Shown: positions 55,434-64,000 of the stretch, piece after piece
Position numbering within the stretch: the stretch's first letter is position 1
How the letters are laid out: the number at the start of each line of letters is the position of its first letter
Assembly: GCA_014338405.1 (NCBI GenBank)
Contig: JTDE01001504.1
Span: 16,554 to 80,553 of the forward strand
DNA length: 64,000 nt
Direction of reading: 5' to 3'
DNA from: Paragonimus skrjabini miyazakii
Taxonomy: Eukaryota; Platyhelminthes; Trematoda; Plagiorchiida; Troglotrematidae
Made by a program: the position numbers and the translations under genes
The notes under the pieces: model-generated
Seen by the model: the letters and a program-made list of their open reading frames with translations, nothing else
Databases searched by the model: none
What the model was told of the DNA's origin: nothing

Positions 55434-58400
55434 CACAGCTCCAGTACTCTAGTTTTACTGAAATGGAAAGGTGTCGTTCCAGACGTCGCTCACGCATACA
55501 GGTTCTTCCACCAGTTTATGAGGAACAAAACGATTTAGTGAACAAGACTCAGATCGATTGGAATGTAGCAAAACAAGATCGGTCGACAGTGCTGCTCTAG
55601 TTCACTTAGTGGAAACTGGACACCAATGGAGGCTTCTCAAATGGCTTCCCACACACCGGGTGGCCCATCAAAAGGTGTTTACGTGTGGAAACTGCAATGC
55701 TGAAGCCAGTAACGACATGTTATTTCGCCAAGTATTTAGCAAAGAAAAGCGGGTTGTTCACACATTCTTCCCACTCTGGCGTCACGTCGCCTTAATGGAT
55801 GGCTGGCATATAAGGATGAAGCAACGAAAGAGCGTGATGTAATAAACCAATAAGTTTTCGCCACGAAGTGTTCTGTTTGGTTGGTCCTTGTGATATATAC
55901 ATATATACCGATAGATATATCGATCACTATCACCCGTCTAGATATAAAGTATCAAAACCATGTTTGCCTATATGCTTCTCTTCCCAACATCCGTGATAAT
56001 TAGGCGATCTAATAATATGCGAACCCCTTGTGATTATGGCGTAAAATGCACGTAATAACCAAGCGTACCTAGAAATGATTTCAGGATCGTGTTATCTTTG
56101 TGCGCACTCATTTCTCTGATTACCTTTCTATTTCCGGCATTTGACCATTACTCATCTTCAACCGTGGTGAAATCAAATTAGTCGACGGTTTTCACAAAAC
56201 GGGGCAACTCTCCAGCGGGGCGCCGAATAATGATTATTTGATTTTTCAATGTCAAAGTAGGTTGCAGCCATACATTGCGACGGAAACCAGTTGTGCACCA
56301 GAACAACGGTAGACCATAGTCTCAGCCTGTGAACACAGCAGATGAATACCTGCAGATGACATGGCGCGAGTCTTGTGGTTCTGATGCCAGATGCGACTTT
56401 AACTCTATCTACCACCAGATTATATTTTCACGTCAAGACATGAATTTGACAATCGGACAGGCTTGGATGCAAACGGAGTTCAGTGTCTTACGAACTCATT
56501 GCATTCGTTAGTGATAAATATTAATCCTATTATAACCGCGTCCAGACACTTGACATTGTAAAATTCACCCATACAATGACAACCGCTAATTTTAAAGTCG
56601 GTTTAAATGTGTTTGAAACAGTATTTAGGTTCTCAAGGAGTTTAGAGCCAAACAACCTGTATGACAAGGCCCAGCTTGTGTAGGCGTAACCGCCATTTCT
56701 CTTGGTTAACTACGAACGTGTTTCTACACGATTATCTGTAATATCTGTATACGCATGAAATTAAAAAGGCACACATGTTTGACCTAGAAACTGCGACAAT
56801 TTAGTAGCTGTCCGGGTTGGTGAATTTTCTTAAATATAAATACTTTTCTTAAGTGAGTACTCATGTGCCCGTACCTGTTGGGCTGTGTATGATAGCACTT
56901 AGTTACTGATGAAGCACATGCTGAATTTAATGTTGGTATTTAGGTTCCTGGTTGGATTTGCGTTAACATTCACCTTGAACAGAGTGGATCAAAGTAACTT
57001 GGAGTTTTCTGATTGAGCAGAGTACACAGATCTCTTTTGGTTGTGAGTTCACCTTATCGTTTGTGAAACTAGACAGCCCAGACTTTAGTTCGCTTCACTC
57101 AGAATGAAAATAGTTGCGGCACTGTTAGTTGTGAGCTGTAGGCAACCGAAATAAACATTAAAGGGAGGGTTTGCGCCTTAAAAATCCGCGTTGAATACTT
57201 CGTTGCCTGCCAAGTATGCATAGCCTGAGGTGATCGTCGAACGCGGTCCCACTTGTTGAGCGGTAGTTGGACTCAGCGAAACCGTTAGTCAACTACTCCT
57301 CAGATTGGAAGATTAAACGGAAGTGTTTCTTCTTTGCTATGCACGACTTCCGATCAGTTTGGACCCCAAATCTACTGTGTCGTTGTTACAAAATTACTTT
57401 TTATAGCAAGTCCAAATAAACTGAATGTACTCAACCGTCAAAATCTACCTCCAGTTATTAATTCAGTTGAACAAGGGAGCGAGGAAAGAAAATGTCTCTC
57501 GGTTTACGCCACAAAATTTGGAACAGAAATATATCACATGAAAACAGCCTAGTATTGTTCAAAGTTAGGTGTATTTCTGTATGACTGTATTTCTGTTTGA
57601 CTCATCTCCAACAAAACCCCATGAGCGGGTTTCGAGTCTGTTATAGATTACGAGTAGCCCATAACAACTTACGTATAGGAACTCAATTTTTAATTCTGGG
57701 CATGTTAACCATTACCTCATTGACTTAGTCGGTAATTTACCTTTACGTCTAAGCTTCAAATCACAATCGTCTTCGATCGTTTTAAGAGATAAAACAACAC
57801 CTGTTTCATCAACTCTAACTCTGCTATAAGGATTTCTCAATTAACTCAAGTCAACGGCCTTATCAAGTTTGCTAACTGACATTTTACATACCGGACAGTC
57901 AGGGATTTTAATCAATATGCCATGAATACCGCTGATGTATAACTTTAGCTTTACAGTCAAACGGTCTAGAAATGCTAACCGTTTTCTGAATAAACATAAA
58001 TCGTCGACCAGCATCAATAAAGACTGCATCGTCTTGTCTCCAAAATACGTCAATGTAAGAGTATTATTCGAGTTCTGATACTTAATGAAATCTTTGTTCT
58101 TCTGACACATGAAGTTCATAGTCGAAGTTAACTAGGATCGTCAAGTTACTATCAAGAGCTGTGCACTGTGGTATGCACACTAAGGTAACAACCGCCTTCC
58201 GTTGTGAAGCAGAGGGGAGAAAACATGGTCATGCTCGAGCATAGTTCACAGTCACTCCCTCAGTGTATATTGCAGGCGAGTTTCGCTAGTAAATTTCCAA
58301 ACCACAAAGCAGTTTAAAGTTTGCTTGGTACCCATTTGTGGTCAACCTCACAAGTGAGCCCCTCTAAAACGCAAAACTGGAGTGATGATATTTCGTCGCA

Positions 58401-61400
58401 ATATATTTCGATTACCGCAACAAAACTTGTTTCTAGTTGAGGACAAAACATGCAAAGTAGTCACGGGAGTAATCAAGTGTGGTTTCGCAAACTAATGTTT
58501 TAAAACGGATCAATACAATTTCTTCCACTAGTTCCCTGTCGTGTTGTTTACTGACACTGCAGCGACAGCTACCGTTTAATTAAGAACTGCAGATTACGAA
58601 TTAACTTGTAATTTAGCTGGTGATCCATATCCATTGGACAAGACAAGGTCGATTTAGGGATATTTGTCCTCTGTACGGTCTGAAGTAAACAATACTCATC
58701 GCTGATTGGTTCACTATTGTGTAGAGTTAAATATCAGTTCTTCTCGGTGGTTCGATTACCGAGGGTAGTAGCCGAACATGGCCACTTAAAACAAGTGGGC
58801 ACTCGACCATCTATCTCTCCTTGGTTCATTTTTTATCTCGTGTGAATTATGGTGATCGTGTGACTCATACCAGGCCGTGGAAACAGCGACCCTCACATGA
58901 TTGATGAGCCATGCTAAATTTACTGAATTTCGTTTGATACACTTGTCATTCTATGTTTAGTGCAATGCGGAACTTTGAATTATTTGAAGCATGAGTGGCT
59001 TGCTTGCAGAAAGTTGAACCTATAATTGCCTTTATTTTACCTTCTGTTGTGCGCAGCAAACAATCATGATGAATTTCGCATCGTGACTCCACATATAAAA
59101 TGTGTGCTTTCTTTTGTATGACCTTATTGCTTGGCACTGTTTGACAAGCTCTCACTGTATTCATACCCGGTTGTTTTGATGAATTAATTCCCCGTTGACT
59201 GGTGGCCAGTTGCGAGCTTGCTTGTGGTTGTTACGTTTTGAACATCATTTTCCGCTAGGTAATTTGAGTGAGGTTAATTGTCATTCAAGATGAAACAACA
59301 CTTTTATCATAATTTCGTCAGTGGTACCGCATACATTTAAAGCTTTTCGATTTTCTGTGGACTATCCTAAATCGTTAGGAGCGACTTAACACCTATGATC
59401 GAATTGGCCGGGTGATCATGCTCATTCACCTATCTCAGAATTATCGTCCCAGTTGACTCAGAGAGCGTACTTTCCCAATACGTGGTAATGGTGTTTTCTT
59501 TACCGCGCACACTGCAAAATATTAACTCTGAAGTGATATAATATAATTTCATCTCGTCTGTCGTAGTGGTCAGCATCTTCTGAATGACATCAATAGAGTA
59601 AACCGAGGCGAACGTACTTTCGCTAGACCTTTCTGGTCAATTGAATGCAAATATTTTGTAAGAACATCTAGCACACAAACTATAGTAGGTTTTGTCTTCA
59701 AAGCTGAAAAGGAATATAGTGCATTGCAATTTGTTCCATGTTACATTAGGTAACGAGCTTAAATGTATGGGAAACGACCTTGGTAACATTGAACCAAAAC
59801 GCTTTGTTACATTGTCAGGACGCCGCCTAAATTTAGAAACAAGAGATTGAAAAAAGCTAGTGTGACGTGACAGACTAGAGGGCCATTATCGCGTGGTTGA
59901 CCAGTAACTTCAGACCAGTAACTTCACTGAGATAAATACAGTCGACATATCTATCGCAAACCATTTCCTTCTATATGACTGTCGAATCAAAGATGAACAA
60001 AACCACGTGTTTGTCTATGTTTGTCATCTCATACTGAACGCTGCGTCATAAACAACTTCGTTTTATCGTAAAGATCACTACCTTTTGTACACCTTAATGT
60101 ATTTAACAGCGCTTCCCATGAGGGGAATTTACTTTATATGGTCCAACCCCATATGATGCGAAAACAGGATAAAAGGTTATTTTGACAGTCTCCTCCCAAA
60201 CACTCCAAAAATACCTGAATGTATTTTGTTAAATTCCGAGGAAGACCTGAAGTTCAGTTCGCAAAAATGCATAACTTTTAGGGAAAATAGAGCAGTTGCA
60301 CGCACATGCTGAATGAGTCATTCTACCAGAGTTGTAGCTTTCCTTTGAGTTATTTTCGAGCAGTTTGAATGCTAAATAAGTGCAATTTGGAATTTTAAGT
60401 CCCATGCAGTAATTTGATAATAAATTCCGACAGTATTTAGGCGAAGCGAAAGAGAACATTCAAAAGTGGCTTGAACTGGAGGCCAACGAAAATACAAACA
60501 TCAACAGTACAGCTCACGTACCTTTTGGCTTGAAGTCTACATGTGACGTTTGTATTCTGTATGATTTGTAGCGAAGTTCCGCAAGTGATTCATAGACATA
60601 ATTAATGAAGCCACGAAAAACGTTAATTGCTTTAGGATGAATCAGCTACATTCGATGATGTCTGTCAGCATATGTGAGACAAATGACTTGAGTCACAAGT
60701 GTCTGATATATTACACCTAAGTTAGATTTGATTCAAAATGAAAGTGTATGCACGTGGTAACTGTCCGCCAACTGAAATCGCCCTCCTTCAAAGCGGAGAA
60801 TTTCAATTAAAGTTTATCCGTAACAATATATGGTGCCTAAGTAATTTTTTATCAAAGACCTTTCCCAAAAGTGAATTCATCCATTTTAAACGATTAAGAT
60901 TACAAATAACACAACACTACTATCAAAGGAAGATTTACACATTCAACGCAACTTACGGCTTTAGAGTTGGTGTTCGTTTGTTCACCAAGCTCTACATTTA
61001 GGTCGCAAACCTTTCGTTTCGAAAGTAGCTAACATCTCCAGTGTAACTAGTTGAAAGTTAAACCGCACAGTTTTGCAACTTTAATCAATAGGCGTATGCA
61101 AACGTATGCACCAATGAGTTTTCCGTAAGCTAAACAAGTGCTTGTACACTTCCGTATTGGTGAACCCGGCGTCATGCGCACCAGTCCTTCGCTGTGTTAC
61201 TACAGAGAAGCTGTTATAGGGCGAGTGGTTGGCCTGATTAGGTATTCTTTTGATATTATTAACCAGCAATCCGAATCACATCGTAAAGGTCAACCGAACG
61301 ACCCACCCCTAAGCTGATTTTCGGGTACTATGTGCGGCACCACACGAACGGTCGTATACCGTATGTGTATTCATCATGTTCTTTGTTCATTACTGAGAGA

Positions 61401-64000
61401 CCCAACTATAATTGACCCTCCTCAAAATGAACCTTCTCTTTGGGTACGCACTATATAACGGAAAGTTTCATGTTGCTAGACTGTTACTCGTTGAGGACTA
61501 CGTTTGCTTCACACTTATAGTGGACATTTGGCTCACGTCGCGGCTCTTAAGTAGAGTAATGCAAATTGTCTTGAACCCAGAACAGCTTAGAAAACATGAA
61601 CCAGATTCTGCACGTTAGAGCAAGTGTGTATATTGGTGCCACACAACTCACTGTCGTGACAGCAGTAATTGCCGAACTACCCCAGCTGGGCCAGTCTGAA
61701 CTGTGAGCTCCGAACTCTTCCATCCTGTTGCCTCTACCGCATTACACTATTGATCTATACGGGACAGTTATTTTGCTACTAGCGTACACTCACCTGTTTT
61801 GGTAGCTGGTAATGTTTCTGGCATTCGTTCTACCAAACCATGACGTCGATAATTTTTAATGAAGCCAACTATGAAATGAGGTAACTTAATCTGTGGCTAA
61901 ACCCACAAGTTATATAACCAAACGAAACTGGGGTACAAAACCACTGGAAAAGCCACCAGAGAATCGCAAACATGGTCATCGCGACTACTACAGAACAGAA
62001 ATGCCGTAGGATGTCAACGGGAGATGAAAGGTTCAGTTCGAGATAGGTGACAACTTCAGGTCGAATTTCTCACTGACAGCTTAACTGAAAAATATACGGA
62101 TGACCCTTTTTTGCTACAGGTCACAATCTATTTTTACACTAGACTTCTCCAATAGGAAACAGCAGATTCGGAAAATCCTTTGGGGCAAAACAATCTTGTG
62201 CTGAAAATAGATAACTAGTTTGCATGCACCCAATGGCCAAGCTTCACGCTCATTTTTACAATTAATCTGTGAGCACTGTGTAGAGCTGTATAACTGTAGT
62301 ATCAGTGGCTTGGTCATTGGGAGTGGTAGTTGAAAAATGACACTTTTTGGTTTGGAAATTTCCGTCAGAGACGCCGTCTACCTAAACTCCGGTACCCAAG
62401 TGAAAGTGTTTGGACTGTCATCGGAAACGAGAAATCAATTAATTGTCATGTTAATATGCGTACATCCCAAAAGAATTGCCAACTTGAAGCTGATCAGTGT
62501 CAGAAAAATTCGCCGAAATCTCCCTATAGTGCTTAATAAAGCACGATGGATTAAAAATCGTATAGAATATAATTTGCAGCGGAACCATTCACTTCGCAAA
62601 CTTAGTGAAACTACCTTCAATTGGATTGTTGATAAGTCAATGTTGGTTTAAAAGGATATATATGACTTGAGTTTAGTAAAAGCAAGTACAAGTGTTACTG
62701 ATTTCATATTGGTGCCATTGTGTGAAGAAAGATCGGATGACCTCCAGAATGCTGAGAAATGCTTTCATCAGGCTTATTAACTAAGTTCAGCAAGTATGAT
62801 AGCAAGTGATACCGTTAGTACCGATGAAACAGTTTTGTGTTAACTATATATTCCACATGGTGTGGTAGATTTAAAAGAACCGTAGACGTTAAGGGTGTAC
62901 ATACTGCAAGTTCACATTGGTGTGATCAGAAGCCTATAGCTTTGGCCCGTAAGGTTTTCATACAACAGATTTGAGACTTCTGGTTTGATACTTGAAAGAC
63001 ACACTGACTTTCAGTGAGGATGGAGGTTATAATCTAAGCACGTTAGATCTGTTTGCGTGTCGACAACCACCTCCTCTCTTTTACACCAAGAGTTACCTCG
63101 CAAATCACCTGCTCGTCTGATACCAAACTTTTGTACAACAATCGATCAGTCGGTTGTATGATCACCTACATGGAAATTTCGAAAAGTCCTCCCAGATCAC
63201 GTCATTTCGAAAATCAAGACGGAGGTAAATCTTCAAAGTTTACATAACATTCATATCCTTCTGGCAATGCACTCTCCGGTAAGACGTGTGATTGGTATTA
63301 GCACCTCGTTAATGCGGACTCCACGCAAACCACCAGCAGGATTCTACATATACAATTCAATTAATTATTGCTGTCGACGGGCACCCTATTTAGGACAAGG
63401 TTAGGCGAAGTGGTGTCGATACGGATAAAGTATACCTGCACTGCCCATAATCAATTTTCATACCAATTTCACACAATCATACTCAATGTTTTTTGAACGA
63501 ATAAACAATTGTGAAACATGTGGAATCGTAACTATTTTCAGCTTTATGAAAAAACGCACGGAAGTATTAGTTCAGTTAAATCGGCCGACTCTATTGAAAA
63601 TATTGCTGAAGTGTGACAAACCTGGGTTCTATTTTGATTAAGTTGTTCCATAAAAGTATTTCCAACAGAAGTGTTAACTTGATGAATTTTTCGTGAACAC
63701 ATTGCCGAGCACATATCTATGTCTTTTTGTTAGTAAAAAGACCCGATATGACAAGTCTTCAAGTGTATACTACCTACTACACATTCAACTGGCTATATTT
63801 TGTATAAATCCGATAGATAGACAACTGTTACAACCACTTTTAGGTTCGGATTTTTGGATAAAGTTTACAGTTGTAAGTATAACCGTATAGTTGTATACAG
63901 TAATGGAATCTTAGGTTTGACTGCAACTGTGCAGTTATTTTCGTAAAATGTCTTAATTCGTTTTAGCGTTTGATCTGTACATCGAACTGATTCCTAGAAA
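55434..64000. other. No recognised gene or repeat family
   Basis: After the PLE I find no copy of the families seen elsewhere. The 94-codon frame at 55558-55842 contains ALVHLVETGHQ, faintly like the segment after the GIY-YIG core, but nothing around it supports this. Frames at 57841-58119 (minus), 60738-61001 and 62337-62651 (plus) are open for 87-104 codons without recognisable motifs. Small tandem duplications occur near 57573-57600 and 59905-59932. Confidence 0.4.

Noticed and set aside
55558..55842. Another PLE nuclease fragment (ALVHLVETGHQ)
   Set aside because: Only one short faint match; neighbouring residues do not follow the PLE pattern.
62337..62651. A 104-codon host gene
   Set aside because: No recognisable motif, start context or splice partner; this length is expected by chance in a window of this size.
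1..64000. CRISPR array, operon, or phage features
   Set aside because: No regularly spaced repeats, no ribosome-binding-site-led gene clusters; all coding remnants are eukaryotic retroelements.

Overview
This is a eukaryotic, almost certainly invertebrate, repeat-rich intergenic window. It has no operons, no convincing complete host gene and roughly 40% GC by eye. The retroelement mix (Penelope-like elements with GIY-YIG endonuclease and hammerhead-like pseudo-LTRs, an R2-type LINE, a second LINE, tRNA-derived SINEs) would suit a flatworm such as a digenean trematode. That assignment is inference. Three N gaps lie at 16724-17368, 29462-29561 and 42545-42784.

Layout. 1-5.6 kb: nothing recognised. 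5.6-6.05 kb: a head-to-head pair of a tRNA-derived repeat (here SINE-1). 8.4-9.68 kb: a 5'-truncated Penelope-like element (PLE) on the minus strand, split by a second tRNA-derived SINE (SINE-2) with a 9-bp target duplication. 10.05-10.2 kb: another SINE-2. 10.74-11.12 kb: a miniature PLE remnant between 12-bp direct repeats. 14.64-15.17 kb: a foldback element with about 240-bp arms. 16.43-19.12 kb: the best-preserved PLE, with a 142-bp direct pseudo-LTR at each end, an open reverse transcriptase and an N gap over its GIY-YIG part. 24.76-25.24 kb: PLE GIY-YIG remnant. 26.5-30.5 kb: SINE-1 copies and a second-family PLE remnant. 31.3-31.6 kb: SINE-2 pieces. 32 kb: AT microsatellites. 42.3-44.1 kb: more SINE-1. 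48.4-50.7 kb: a decayed R2-type LINE with zinc finger, reverse transcriptase, CCHC-like motif and restriction-like endonuclease. 51.8-52.3 kb: a SINE-1 pair. 52.34-53.07 kb: the 3' end of another LINE. 53.06-55.43 kb: a PLE with 477-bp near-identical inverted terminal repeats, apparently inserted in that LINE. From 55.4 kb to the end I see nothing assignable.

Most interesting is the PLE set. At least three lineages carry hammerhead-ribozyme-like cores in their terminal repeats on the sense strand. In one short copy the element ends, at a 12-bp direct repeat, at the predicted self-cleavage position. Second is the tRNA-derived repeat that recurs as inverted head-to-head pairs, two of which surround assembly gaps. 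Only two weak candidate host exons (about 20.8 and 33.9 kb) could be proposed; most open frames here are the length expected by chance.
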